Shown here in pieces: positions 16,610 through 25,229 of a stretch of DNA of 64,000 bases. The notes under the pieces were generated by a model that had not been told where the DNA came from, ran no database searches, and worked only from the letters and a program-made list of their open reading frames with translations. A program made the position numbers and the translations under genes. The stretch's first letter is position 1; each line of letters starts with the position of its first letter. The DNA lies in contig NZ_WAAQ01000001.1 in the NCBI RefSeq assembly GCF_008868125.1, forward strand, positions 1,364,001 to 1,428,000, written 5' to 3'. Source of the DNA: Microbacterium maritypicum. GTDB taxonomy: Bacteria; Actinomycetota; Actinomycetes; Actinomycetales; Microbacteriaceae.

Positions 16610-18025
16610 TCAGATCGCGAACTCGACCTCTCCCTTCGCGATGTCAGCCCGAGCCACCCGGAGCTGAACGACATCGCCCGGCTTCGCCCCCATGGGCAGG
16701 GGTGCCGTCGCCGTGACCGCGGGGTCGGCGAGTTGGATCGCCGCACGCTCGCCCCGCAGCTCGATCACGGTCGCTTCCATCGTCGAGCCGACCAGCGGCG
16801 TGAGGAGCGCGGCTTCGACGCTGTTGATCGTGGCGGCGTTCAGTCGTGAGGCGCGCTGACCGGACTCCTGCATCAGCGCGGGCAGCTCGGCGAGTGAGGC
16901 GCGTGCCCAATCGGGGGCAGGCGTGCCGTTCGAGGCGGCGAGGCAGATCGCGAGGGCCCACCGATCGACCAGCCGGCGCAGGGGAGCGGTCGCGTGAGCA
17001 TAGGGGGCGGCGATGGCGGCCTGCACAGCATCCTTCGGCGTCTCGCCGTCGAACACCAGATACCCCGCTCCGCGGAACAGTGACGAAGCGGCCTCCAGCA
17101 CGGGGAGCGTCATCGGGTCGGCGCGGTCGAGGTTTCGCAGGTACTCGCCGTAGGTGCCCGTCGTCCACGGTCGACCGAGGGCTTCCGTCTGGTGCCGGAA
17201 CGTCTCGAACGCAGCGTCATCCGGTTCCGGCATGGTCCGAAGGATCCCCACCCCGGCATCGAGCATCAGGGTCGCGGCTGCCATCCCCGTCATGAGCGAG
17301 AGCTGGGCGTTCCATTCCTCCACGGGCAGCGGGCTGCGACGCTCGATCGCATAGGTGCCGTCCTGGGCGCGCACGACCTCTTCATCGGGCAGGTTCAGGC
17401 TCGCTCCGCCGCGCAGGCGCTCCTGCTCCATCCGCAGGGCGCCGATCTCGGGCAGCAGCGCGGCCGGCCCGTCTTCGCCGAGATCGAGCGACATCTGGGT
17501 CGTGGCGTAGTCGAGCTGGGCGCGCGAGCGGATCAACGCGCGCTCCAGACGGAAGGTCGAGACCACGCCGGCGGAGTCGAGGGCGAATGTCCACACCAAT
17601 GCCGGTCGATCGACATCGGCGAGCAGCGACGCGCGATCCTCGCTCAGGACCCGCGGATGCAGGGGGATCGAGCCGTCGGCGGCGTACAGGGTCTGTCCGC
17701 GCCGCCGAGCCTCGGCATCGACCGCGCCACCCGGGACGACGAAGCCGGGGACGTCGGCGATCGCGTAGCGAACCGTGTAGCCGCTGCCGTCGCGCTCGAG
17801 ATGAAAAGCCTGATCGAGGTCGCGAGAACCCTCGGGATCGAGCGTCGCGAAGGGGATGTCGCGAAGGTCGAGTTCGGGTACGGTCGCCGTCGATGCCTCA
17901 GCTTCGGCGATCACATCCTCAGGGAAGTCGACGGGGACTTCGGCCGACTCGCGCAGAGCGGCGAGCGCCGAGGCCAGTTCGGTCTGGGCGGCAGACGGGG
18001 CGACGTGTGATCGGCGCTGAGGCAT
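16610..18025 (-). CDS. RNB domain exoribonuclease (RNase II/R family)
   Basis: 3'-5' exoribonuclease of the RNase II/R family; 471 residues, shorter than E. coli RNase II, with little N-terminal RNA-binding extension. The catalytic block is LDPEGSRDLDQAFHL with Asp63, Asp69 and Asp71; the fourth aspartate of E. coli RNase II is Gln72 here, a substitution I believe is common in this actinobacterial group. The end (GAKPGDVVQLRVARADIAKGEVEFAI) resembles a short S1-like barrel. TAGGGT (18032-18037, minus) ends 6 nt before the ATG. Likely a compact actinobacterial member, catalytically intact. Confidence 0.9.
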   Translation of the reverse strand: MPQRRSHVAPSAAQTELASALAALRESAEVPVDFPEDVIAEAEASTATVPELDLRDIPFATLDPEGSRDLDQAFHLERDGSGYTVRYAIADVPGFVVPGGAVDAEARRRGQTLYAADGSIPLHPRVLSEDRASLLADVDRPALVWTFALDSAGVVSTFRLERALIRSRAQLDYATTQMSLDLGEDGPAALLPEIGALRMEQERLRGGASLNLPDEEVVRAQDGTYAIERRSPLPVEEWNAQLSLMTGMAAATLMLDAGVGILRTMPEPDDAAFETFRHQTEALGRPWTTGTYGEYLRNLDRADPMTLPVLEAASSLFRGAGYLVFDGETPKDAVQAAIAAPYAHATAPLRRLVDRWALAICLAASNGTPAPDWARASLAELPALMQESGQRASRLNAATINSVEAALLTPLVGSTMEATVIELRGERAAIQLADPAVTATAPLPMGAKPGDVVQLRVARADIAKGEVEFAI

Positions 18026-18105
18026 GGCTCCACCCTAGGCGCGAGTGATCGCGAGGAGCTCGGCGAACCGGCCCTGCGGATGCCAACCCGCGTTAGCGTG
18101 GACTC

Positions 18106-18876
18106 ATGACCACTGCAGCCAAGGCCCAGACCCTTGTCGGACTCTATGACGTACCGGAGATCCTCCGCGTCGTGAATGTGTGGGACGTCGTCTCCGCGCG
18201 GGCGGTCGCCGCCCTCCCCGAGACGAAGGCGATCGCCACGGCCGGACACGGCATCGCCGCGTCGTTCGGCTATGACGACGGTGCCACTCCGCGCGAGATC
18301 ATGATCGACATGGTGGGTCGCATCGCGGCTGCCGTCGCGGTGCCGGTCTCGGCCGACCTCGATGACGGATACGGCGACGCGGGCGAGACCACGCGCCTCG
18401 CGATCGGCGTCGGGGTCGTCGGCGCGAACATCGAGGATCGCCTCAAGCCGCTCGACGAGTCCGTCGCCGCTGTCGCAGCGATCGTGAAGGCGGCGGAGGA
18501 CGAGGGCGTCCCGTTCGCCCTCAACGCCCGCACCGACGCGTTCGTCCGCGCCGGAGGGCGCCCGGTGCCGGAGAGCATCGCCGACGCCATCCAGCGCGGT
18601 CGGGCGTACCTCGACGCGGGAGCGACGGCCGTGTTCATCCCCGGCATCCTCGACATGAACGTCACCCGTCAGCTCGTCGAGGGCATCGGAGAGCGCAAGG
18701 TCAGCGTCATCGGGCTCCCCGGTGCCCTCGCCGCCTCCGAGTACGAGAAGCTCGGCGTCGCGCGCATCTCGTACGGTCCGCTGCCGCAGCGCGTCGCGCT
18801 GACCGCGCTGCAGGAGCTCGCCGCCGACCTCTACGCGGGCGGTGTGGTCCCGGGGAACCTTCCGGCGCTGAACTGA
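18106..18876 (+). CDS. isocitrate lyase/PEP mutase superfamily protein
   Basis: 256-residue TIM-barrel enzyme of the PEP mutase/isocitrate lyase family, which makes or breaks C-C or P-C bonds next to a carboxylate. Visible blocks are NVWDVVSARAV, SADLDDGYGD (Mg-binding Asp cluster around residue 87), GANIEDR and NARTDAF. The isocitrate-lyase KKCGH is missing, so it is not an isocitrate lyase; oxaloacetate hydrolase or 2-methylisocitrate lyase-like activity is possible. TAGCGT (18094-18099) ends 6 nt before the ATG. No neighbouring pathway genes narrow the substrate. Confidence 0.85.
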   Translation: MTTAAKAQTLVGLYDVPEILRVVNVWDVVSARAVAALPETKAIATAGHGIAASFGYDDGATPREIMIDMVGRIAAAVAVPVSADLDDGYGDAGETTRLAIGVGVVGANIEDRLKPLDESVAAVAAIVKAAEDEGVPFALNARTDAFVRAGGRPVPESIADAIQRGRAYLDAGATAVFIPGILDMNVTRQLVEGIGERKVSVIGLPGALAASEYEKLGVARISYGPLPQRVALTALQELAADLYAGGVVPGNLPALN

Positions 18877-18918
18877 CACGGTCGAAGACGAGTGACCGCG
18901 GCTCACTAGACTTGCTCC

Positions 18919-20676
18919 GTGGTCACTCGTCTTTCGAACTTCTTCCTCCGCACGCTCCGTGAAGACCCTGCAGGCGCAGAGGTCGCCAGCCATCGGCTGC
19001 TGATCCGGGCCGGATACATCCGCCCGCAGGCCGCCGGCATCTTCGCGTGGCTGCCACTGGGGCTGCGCGTCAAGTCGAAGATCGAGACCGTCGTCCGCGA
19101 GGAGATGGCTGCTGCCGGCGCGCAGGAGGTGCACTTCCCGGCTCTCATGCCGCGTGAGGCCTACGAGGCCACCGGCCGCTGGGACGAGTACGGCGATCTG
19201 CTCTTCCGTCTTCAGGATCGCAAGGGTGGCGACTACCTCCTCGCGCCCACGCACGAGGAGGCCTTCACCATGCTGGTGAAGGACCTGTACTCGTCGTACA
19301 AAGACCTGCCGCTCACGATCTACCAGATCCAGGACAAGTACCGTGACGAGGCGCGCCCCCGGGCGGGCCTGCTCCGCGGCCGCGAGTTCACGATGAAGGA
19401 CGCGTACTCCTTCGACTCGTCCGACGAGGGTCTCGACGCCAGCTACCAGGCGCAGCGCGACGCGTACGAGCGCATCTTCCAGCGGCTCGGACTCGAGTAC
19501 GTGATCGTCCAGGCCGACGCCGGCGCCATGGGCGGATCCCGCAGCGAGGAGTTCCTGCACCCGACACCGGTCGGAGAAGACACCTTCGTGCGCAGCGCCG
19601 GTGGATACGCGGCCAACGTCGAGGCGTTCACCACCGCGGTTCCGGAGGCGATCGCCTACGACGCCGACGCGACCCCGGTGATCTTCGATTCCCCGGACAC
19701 GCCGACCATCGAGACGCTGGTCGTGCACGCGAACCGTGAGCTCGAGGGCGAGTACACCGCGGCCGACACCCTCAAGAACGTCGTGCTCGCACTCACGCAC
19801 CTCGACGGCACGCGCGAACTGGTCATCGTCGGCATCCCCGGCGATCGCGAGGTCGACGAGAAGCGCGCCGAGGTCGCCTTCGCGCCCGCCGAGGTCGAGA
19901 CGGCGACCGCCGACGACTTCGAGAACAACCCGCTGCTCGTGAAGGGCTACATCGGCCCCTGGTCGCCCACAGGGGCGGTGCTCGGCGAGGAGTCCGCGAC
20001 CGGGATCCGCTACCTGGTCGACCCGCGTGTGAGCGAGGGCACGAGCTGGATCACCGGCGCGAACATCGACCAGAAGCACGCGCACTCCGTCGTCGCCGGA
20101 CGCGACTTCGCCGCCGACGGCGTCGTGGAGATCGCGAACGTGCGCGCGGGGGACCCGGCGCCCGACGGCTCGGGGCCGGTCGAGCTCGCGCGAGGCATGG
20201 AGATCGGACACGTCTTCCAGCTCGGCCGCAAGTACGCCGAGGCCCTGGGGCTGAAGGTGCTGAACGAGAACGGCAAGCTCGTCACGGTGACGATGGGTTC
20301 GTACGGCATCGGTGTGACCCGCATCCTCGCGATCATCGCCGAGCTCAACAACGACGACAAGGGCCTCATCTGGCCGGCGTCCGTCGCGCCGTTCGACGTG
20401 CAGGTCGTCGCCGCGGGTCGCGATCAGGTCGCGTTCGAGGTGGCGGAGAGCATCTCCGCGCAGCTCGAGGCCGCGGGACTCGACGTGCTCTACGACGACC
20501 GCCCCAAGGTATCGCCCGGTGTGAAGTTCGGGGACGCCGAACTCGTCGGCGTCCCGAAGATCGTCATCGTCGGACGTGGGGCCGCCGAAGGCCAGGTCGA
20601 GCTGTGGGACCGCGCCACGGGGGAGCGTGACGCGGTCACCGTCGACGAGGTCGTCGGGCGGCTCTCCACCCGCTGA
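18919..20676 (+). CDS. proS: prolyl-tRNA synthetase
   Basis: Class II aminoacyl-tRNA synthetase charging tRNA-Pro; 585 residues, the bacterial type with an inserted editing domain between motifs 2 and 3. Motif 2 is seen in [18 protein letters not shown], the editing domain around residues 230-390 ([29 protein letters not shown]), motif 3 in [14 protein letters not shown], and the anticodon-binding domain from about 490. The GTG start is set by TAGACT (18907-18912), 6 nt upstream. It sits upstream of the nusA-infB region with three unrelated genes between. Confidence 0.97.
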   Translation: MVTRLSNFFLRTLREDPAGAEVASHRLLIRAGYIRPQAAGIFAWLPLGLRVKSKIETVVREEMAAAGAQEVHFPALMPREAYEATGRWDEYGDLLFRLQDRKGGDYLLAPTHEEAFTMLVKDLYSSYKDLPLTIYQIQDKYRDEARPRAGLLRGREFTMKDAYSFDSSDEGLDASYQAQRDAYERIFQRLGLEYVIVQADAGAMGGSRSEEFLHPTPVGEDTFVRSAGGYAANVEAFTTAVPEAIAYDADATPVIFDSPDTPTIETLVVHANRELEGEYTAADTLKNVVLALTHLDGTRELVIVGIPGDREVDEKRAEVAFAPAEVETATADDFENNPLLVKGYIGPWSPTGAVLGEESATGIRYLVDPRVSEGTSWITGANIDQKHAHSVVAGRDFAADGVVEIANVRAGDPAPDGSGPVELARGMEIGHVFQLGRKYAEALGLKVLNENGKLVTVTMGSYGIGVTRILAIIAELNNDDKGLIWPASVAPFDVQVVAAGRDQVAFEVAESISAQLEAAGLDVLYDDRPKVSPGVKFGDAELVGVPKIVIVGRGAAEGQVELWDRATGERDAVTVDEVVGRLSTR

Positions 20677-20694
20677 GCCCGTGCGGCCGCGTCG

Positions 20695-21198
20695 TCAGCA
20701 GACGATGCGGCCGTGGTTCATGATGTCGTCGTCAGGCGTGTCGCGGGTGACGAGGGACTTGAGCGCACCCGCAGCAAGCGCGAGCCTGCCCTTCGAGGGT
20801 TCCCAGAACTCCGTGACCTTCGGGGTCACCTTCAGAAGCGCGATGCCGGGAGTGTCGAGGCCGTCGGCGAACCAGATCTCCAGAGACGCGGCGTAGAGCT
20901 CCTCCATCTTCGCGCGGTCATGCACGACCTCTGCCGTTCCCGCGACGGACACGTAGCGCATCCCCTTCGCATCGCAGTAGGCGAGTCCGACGTCACGGTG
21001 CTTGCGCGCTTCATCGACCTTCTCGGTGTCTTCGGAGGTGAAGAACCAGATGTCGCCGGCATCGTCCATCTGCCGGGTCGACATCGGTCGACTCACGAGG
21101 TTGCCGTCGTCGTCGGTGGTGGTGAGCATCGTGATGTCGATGTCCTCCACGAGCTCGGCGACGCGGGCGAGGGCTTCGGGTCCTGTGATCTCGGTCAT
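20695..21198 (-). CDS. pyridoxamine 5'-phosphate oxidase-like (general stress protein 26) protein
   Basis: 167-residue split-barrel flavin-binding protein of the PPOX class (YzzA/GS26-like): ITMLTTTDDDGNLVSRPMSTRQMDDAGDIWFFTSED and YVSVAGTAEVVHDRAKMEELY. Such proteins bind FMN or F420 and often respond to stress; true pyridoxal synthesis is unlikely. The ATG at 21198 begins the conserved MTEITGPEALARVAELVED, so a much longer in-frame extension to 22671 is a shadow of the opposite-strand gene. Its stop is 18 bp from that of proS (convergent). Confidence 0.87.
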   Translation of the reverse strand: MTEITGPEALARVAELVEDIDITMLTTTDDDGNLVSRPMSTRQMDDAGDIWFFTSEDTEKVDEARKHRDVGLAYCDAKGMRYVSVAGTAEVVHDRAKMEELYAASLEIWFADGLDTPGIALLKVTPKVTEFWEPSKGRLALAAGALKSLVTRDTPDDDIMNHGRIVC

Positions 21199-21339
21199 GG
21201 CATCAGCGTGCCGCCTGCCGTGGTGGTGGTCACGGGCATTGACACCGTGGCGGTGCCGTGACAGGGAGGTGCCGGCGTCTCGCAGCGACACCCCGGCGTT
21301 GCGGCCCGCGGTCGCACCGTCCCATGACACCCTGGTGAC

Positions 21340-22380
21340 ATGATCGACGAACCACTCCCCGAGGCCCTCAGCTCCGAGATCAACGCCGTGCTCGACGACG
21401 CGGGAGTGCACGCCGATCGACGATTGATCATGCGCATGCTGCGCACGGCGATCCTGCTCGGCGAGGACGGTGCCGATCGTCTCGACCTCAAGATCGCCTC
21501 GGCGGCTCTGGCTGAGATGCGCGATGCGTTCCGGCTGTTCGCGCCGTTCCGCGGAGTCCCCAAGGTGACCGTCTTCGGATCGGCCCGCACCCGGCATGAC
21601 GATCCGCTCTACCTCACGGCTCGCGATGTGGCGGCGGCCCTGGCGGGCGACGGCTGGATGGTCGTCACGGGTGCCGGACCCGGCATCATGCAGGCGGCGT
21701 CGGAGGGAGCGGGCCCCGCTCTCTCGCTGGGCGTCTCCATCCGGCTGCCCTTCGAGGAGAAGCCGAACGGCTTCGTGACCGGTCAGGACCACGTCGTCGC
21801 GATGAAGTACTTCTTCACGCGCAAACTCATGCTGATCAAGGAATCGCTTGGATTCATCTGCCTTCCCGGCGGATTCGGCACTCTCGACGAGATGTTCGAG
21901 CTGCTCACCCTTCAGCAGACGGGGAAGGCCGAGCCGACCCCCATCGTTCTCCTCGACGAGCCCGGGGGCACCTTCTGGCAGGGTCTGCGCAGCTTCATCG
22001 ACGATCACCTCGCTCCGACCGGGGTGATCTCGGAGGGTGACTTCGACCGCGTCGTGATCACGGATTCGGTGGAGGCGGCGCGCGCGGAGATCACCGGGTT
22101 CTGGCACAACTACGACTCGTTGCGGTGGGTGGGCGACGCCCTGGTGCTGCGCCTGAAGGCCGTGCCGACGGATGACGAGATCGAAACGCTCAACCAGCAG
22201 TTCGCCTCGATGCTCTCGACGGGCCGGATCGAGCGGACGGCTCCGCGGCAGCCCGAGGTCGCCGACGACGACAACCTCGACCTGCCGCGTCTGATCCTGC
22301 ACCTGGATCAGCGGCAGGTGGGCAACCTGTTCCGGCTGATCGGAGCGATCAACGCGCTTCCGTCTGCTCCCGCGCGGTGA
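21340..22380 (+). CDS. LOG family protein
   Basis: Rossmann-fold protein of the LOG/lysine-decarboxylase-like family, which in several organisms cleaves ribose-5-phosphate from cytokinin or purine nucleotides. 346 residues; the core has VTVFGSAR, VVTGAGPGIMQAA, FTRKLML (Arg161) and PGGFGTLDEMFE (176-184), the family phosphoribohydrolase signature. N- and C-terminal extensions of about 70 and 120 residues mark the long form. CACCCT (21328-21333) is a weak -10, 6 nt from the ATG. The 3' end overlaps the convergent amine oxidase by 32 bp. Confidence 0.87.
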   Translation: MIDEPLPEALSSEINAVLDDAGVHADRRLIMRMLRTAILLGEDGADRLDLKIASAALAEMRDAFRLFAPFRGVPKVTVFGSARTRHDDPLYLTARDVAAALAGDGWMVVTGAGPGIMQAASEGAGPALSLGVSIRLPFEEKPNGFVTGQDHVVAMKYFFTRKLMLIKESLGFICLPGGFGTLDEMFELLTLQQTGKAEPTPIVLLDEPGGTFWQGLRSFIDDHLAPTGVISEGDFDRVVITDSVEAARAEITGFWHNYDSLRWVGDALVLRLKAVPTDDEIETLNQQFASMLSTGRIERTAPRQPEVADDDNLDLPRLILHLDQRQVGNLFRLIGAINALPSAPAR

Positions 22381-23704
22381 TGCGGGCCGCGAAGTCCGTG
22401 AGGTCGACGGGGCGATGGAGGATGCGCTCCGCGGCCCGGTGCCCGGAGTAGAACGCCGCACCGACCGTTGCCGGTTCGTCGCCCCAGGTGGCCTCGCCGG
22501 CGAAGTGCAGTACCCCGTCGACGGGCCCTGCGAGCGCGTCGTGGTCGTGATGCGTGGAACCCAGTGCGAGGTGCGAGTAGGAGCCGTTCGAGAACTCGTC
22601 CTCACCCCAGCGGGTGACCCAGTGGGCGAGCGGCTCGCCCACGGCATCCGGGTAGAGGACCCGCAGTGCACTCACCGCGTCGGCGACGATCTCCGCATCG
22701 GGAAGCTCCTGCATACGGCGACCGAAGGGTCCGGCGGCGAAGGTCAGCAGTGTCGGGATGCCGCTGACGGCGGAGACGTCGTACCAGGAGTGCCAGTGCT
22801 CGCCGGCCTCGCCGAGGGCACGGATCACGTAGGTCCCCTCGTTCCAGAAGCGCTCGGGGAACTGGACGAACACCTTGTTGAAGACGCCCATCCCGAGCCG
22901 GGAGACGGGGCCTGCGACCGCGTCGGGCAGTGCCGGCTCGAACGCGATCGTCCCCGCCTTGAGCACCCCGAGGGGCACGGTCACGATCGCCCTGGCGGCC
23001 CGGTACTGCGTCTCGCCCGCGTGCACGACGACGCCGTCGCCCGACCGGCTCACCCGCGTCACGACCGTCTCCAGGCGCACATCGAGGCCGGAGCCGATGC
23101 GTCGGGGCAGCTCGTCATACCCGCGCGGGAAGATCACCTCGTCGCCCTCGATCGCGTCCTCGTCGAGGCCATGGGCGTCGAGGTCGCCGATCCAGGCCCC
23201 GCACTGCTCCTCGACCCGATGGCGGAAGAACTCGCGGATGTCGTCGATGCGCTCCGGCGCGAATCCCGACCGGTCGAGGGCACGCTCGGTCACATCCAGG
23301 TAGGTGTCGCCGGGGGAGGAGGCGGCGATCTCCTCCACGAGCAGACGATCGGCCATGTCGACGTCGGCGATCCACTGCGCGGTGGCCCCCTCGTCCATCG
23401 GATGCCCGTCGCCGTCGAAGTTCTCGATCGGGCGCCCGCCCACCTGGAAGCTCCCCACGGTGTATTCGATCGCCGGGATCCTCAGCGCGTGGACGAGGTT
23501 CCACAGAGGCGAGTCCTCGATCCCATGGATCCACGACGCGCCGAGGTCGACCGGGAATCCGGCGCCGCGGTCGGTGTGCATCCGACCGCCGATGCGGTCG
23601 CGTCCTTCCAGGACCACGACGCTCTGGCCCGCGTCGGCGAGCATCCGGGCGCTCGTGAGCCCCGACATCCCGGCGCCGATCACGATCGTGTCGAATGTGC
23701 TCAC
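22349..23704 (-). CDS. flavin monoamine oxidase family protein
   Basis: FAD-dependent amine oxidase (451 residues), expected to oxidise a primary or polyamine to an aldehyde with release of ammonia and peroxide. FAD-binding GAGMSG (10-15), the ribose-binding LEGRDRIGGRMHT and the C-terminal GEATWGDEPATVGAAFYSGHRAAERIL are intact. No signal peptide. The GTG start at 23704 follows GAGGAG by 6 nt, so this gene has a classical ribosome-binding site. Divergent from nusA. Substrate unknown; polyamine or aromatic amine oxidation are both possible. Confidence 0.9.
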   Translation of the reverse strand: MSTFDTIVIGAGMSGLTSARMLADAGQSVVVLEGRDRIGGRMHTDRGAGFPVDLGASWIHGIEDSPLWNLVHALRIPAIEYTVGSFQVGGRPIENFDGDGHPMDEGATAQWIADVDMADRLLVEEIAASSPGDTYLDVTERALDRSGFAPERIDDIREFFRHRVEEQCGAWIGDLDAHGLDEDAIEGDEVIFPRGYDELPRRIGSGLDVRLETVVTRVSRSGDGVVVHAGETQYRAARAIVTVPLGVLKAGTIAFEPALPDAVAGPVSRLGMGVFNKVFVQFPERFWNEGTYVIRALGEAGEHWHSWYDVSAVSGIPTLLTFAAGPFGRRMQELPDAEIVADAVSALRVLYPDAVGEPLAHWVTRWGEDEFSNGSYSHLALGSTHHDHDALAGPVDGVLHFAGEATWGDEPATVGAAFYSGHRAAERILHRPVDLTDFAARITAREQTEAR

Positions 23705-23773
23705 GTGCTCCTCCTCGAGCGGCTCGTGTATCCCGACGCCGCCGCCGCCGTGCGGGAGCCGGTGGGCACAGGG

Positions 23774-23779
23774 TATCGT
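23774..23779 (+). promoter_or_regulatory. -10 element upstream of the nusA leader ORF
   Basis: TATCGT ends 7 nt before the ATG of a 12-codon ORF and about 56 nt before nusA. This is the only plausible promoter in the 131-bp divergent gap. Confidence 0.5.
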
Positions 23780-23786
23780 GGTACGG

Positions 23787-23825
23787 ATGTCGCGCGTGCG
23801 AACAGGCGCGACGAGAGCTGAATAG
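23787..23825 (+). CDS. putative leader micro-ORF of nusA (MSRVRTGATRAE)
   Basis: ATG to TAG, 12 residues, starting 7 nt after TATCGT and ending 10 nt before the nusA ATG, with a GAGAGG Shine-Dalgarno in the gap. The distance fits a leaderless start. Four of twelve residues are Arg or Lys-like (three Arg); no repeated rare codon is obvious. Function could be coupling or autoregulation of nusA; there is no homology support. Confidence 0.4.
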   Translation: MSRVRTGATRAE

Positions 23826-23835
23826 AGAGGCCGTC

Positions 23836-24819
23836 ATGGACATCGAACTGAGTCTGCTGCGAGGGATCGAGAAGGAGAAGGCGATCCCCTTCGAAGAACT
23901 CGTCGCCATCATCGAGCAGGCGATCCTGACCGCGTACTCCAAGCACGTCGCCGCCGACGGCGTCACGCCCGAGGGCGTTCGCGTCGACCTCGACCGCAAG
24001 ACCGGCCACGTCGCCGTGCTGCAGGTCGTCAAGGACGAAGAGGGCGCGATCATCGGCGAAGAGGACGCCACGCCGGACGATTTCGGGCGTATCGCGGCCT
24101 TCGCCGCCAAGCAGGTCATCAGCCAGCGTCTGCGCGACATCGCGGACGACGTCGTGCTCGGTGACTTCAAGGACAAAGAGGGCGACATCGTCGCCGGCGT
24201 GATCCAGCAGGGCCCGAACCCCCGCATGATCCACGTCGATCTCGGAGCCGTCGAGGCGATCCTGCCCCCCGAGGAGCAGGTGCCGGGCGAGGAGTACACC
24301 CACGGTTCACGCCTGCGCGTGTACGTCACGAGCGTCGCCAAGGGACTCAAGGGCCCGCAGATCACCGTCTCCCGCACCCACCCGGGGCTCGTGCGCAAGC
24401 TCTTCGCGCTCGAGGTGCCGGAGATCGCGGCGGGACTGGTCGAGATCGTCGCGCTCGCCCGCGAGGCCGGCCACCGCACGAAGATCGCGGTCAAGGCGAA
24501 CGACCCGTCGATCAACGCCAAGGGCGCCTGCATCGGCGAGATGGGCCGTCGCGTGCGCGCCGTGACCGAGGAGCTCGCGGGGGAGAAGATCGACATCGTC
24601 GACTACGACGCCGATCTGCCGACCTTCGTCGCCCACGCCCTCTCGCCGGCGAAGGTCACGAGCTCCTTCGTGCTCGATGCCGGCACCAAGGCCGTCCGCG
24701 CCCTGGTGCCCGACTACCAGCTGTCGCTGGCGATCGGCAAGGAGGGTCAGAACGCGCGTCTGGCCGCCAAGCTCACCGGTGCGAAGATCGACATCCAGCC
24801 GGACAGCGTCCTCGACTGA
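23836..24819 (+). CDS. nusA: transcription termination/antitermination factor NusA
   Basis: RNA polymerase-associated factor that controls pausing, termination and antitermination. 327 residues, short form typical of actinobacteria without C-terminal acidic repeats. N-terminal domain (to about 105), S1 domain (about 110-175, GDIVAGVIQQG), KH1 (about 185-260, KANDPSINAKGACIGEMGRRVRAV) and KH2 (about 290-327, LSLAIGKEGQNARLAAKLTGAKIDI). ATG 23836 has GAGAGG 9 nt upstream; a longer frame to 23695 was rejected. The rimP gene that normally precedes nusA is not here. Confidence 0.96.
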   Translation: MDIELSLLRGIEKEKAIPFEELVAIIEQAILTAYSKHVAADGVTPEGVRVDLDRKTGHVAVLQVVKDEEGAIIGEEDATPDDFGRIAAFAAKQVISQRLRDIADDVVLGDFKDKEGDIVAGVIQQGPNPRMIHVDLGAVEAILPPEEQVPGEEYTHGSRLRVYVTSVAKGLKGPQITVSRTHPGLVRKLFALEVPEIAAGLVEIVALAREAGHRTKIAVKANDPSINAKGACIGEMGRRVRAVTEELAGEKIDIVDYDADLPTFVAHALSPAKVTSSFVLDAGTKAVRALVPDYQLSLAIGKEGQNARLAAKLTGAKIDIQPDSVLD

Positions 24820-24880
24820 TCCCCTTCGGCCTTCCGCCGCGCCCGGGAACGGGCGAGGCGGGGTGAAACGCAGGTGTAAG

Positions 24881-25135
24881 ATGGAACCCGTACGAACGTG
24901 CGTCGGTTGTCGCACGCGTGCTCCCCGCTCCGCCCTTCTTCGGGTGGTGGCCCAGAACGACACCCTCATCCCCGATGAGAGTGCTGTCCTGTCGGGGCGC
25001 GGCGCGTGGGTGCATCCGACACCTGATTGCATCCAGGCCGCTCTGCGGCGACGAGCTTTCGGACGAGCACTGCGTGTGACCACTCAGCTGGACACACGGA
25101 CCTTCGAACAGCACCCACCAAGAAACAAAGGCTGA
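24881..25135 (+). CDS. ylxR: YlxR family RNA-binding protein
   Basis: 84-residue basic protein with the YlxR/DUF448 signature RTCVGCRTRAPRSALLRVV and GRGAWVHPTPDCIQAALRRRAFGRAL. It is a conserved partner in the nusA-infB operon and is thought to bind RNA or modulate RNase P in some species. The ATG at 24881 has AGGTG nearby. The tail (QLDTRTFEQHPPRNKG) is not conserved. Confidence 0.92.
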   Translation: MEPVRTCVGCRTRAPRSALLRVVAQNDTLIPDESAVLSGRGAWVHPTPDCIQAALRRRAFGRALRVTTQLDTRTFEQHPPRNKG

Positions 25136-25196
25136 ACAGCTATGGAAACAAAGTGAACGGCTCGAAATGAGACCCGTCCGCGACTAGTGGTCTGCC

Positions 25197-25222
25197 CTGT
25201 CTGGGTGGACCGACTCAGACAG
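25197..25222 (+). promoter_or_regulatory. hairpin touching the infB Shine-Dalgarno
   Basis: Arms CTGTCTG (25197-25203) and CAGACAG (25216-25222) form a 7-bp stem that ends within the AGGAG (25221-25225) of infB. It could modulate ribosome access; no regulatory partner is known. Confidence 0.45.
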
Positions 25223-25229
25223 GAGAATT

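Noticed and set aside
16610..18025. RNB nuclease as inactive because the fourth Asp is Gln72
   Set aside because: The main catalytic Asp71 is present, and I believe DLDQ is common in related actinobacterial enzymes.
17911..20211. Open frame of 766 codons antisense to proS
   Set aside because: Shadow of proS and the PEP mutase gene; no start signal or domain.
20695..22671. Open frame of 658 codons on the minus strand
   Set aside because: Only the last 167 codons (PPOX protein) are real; the rest is antisense to the LOG gene.
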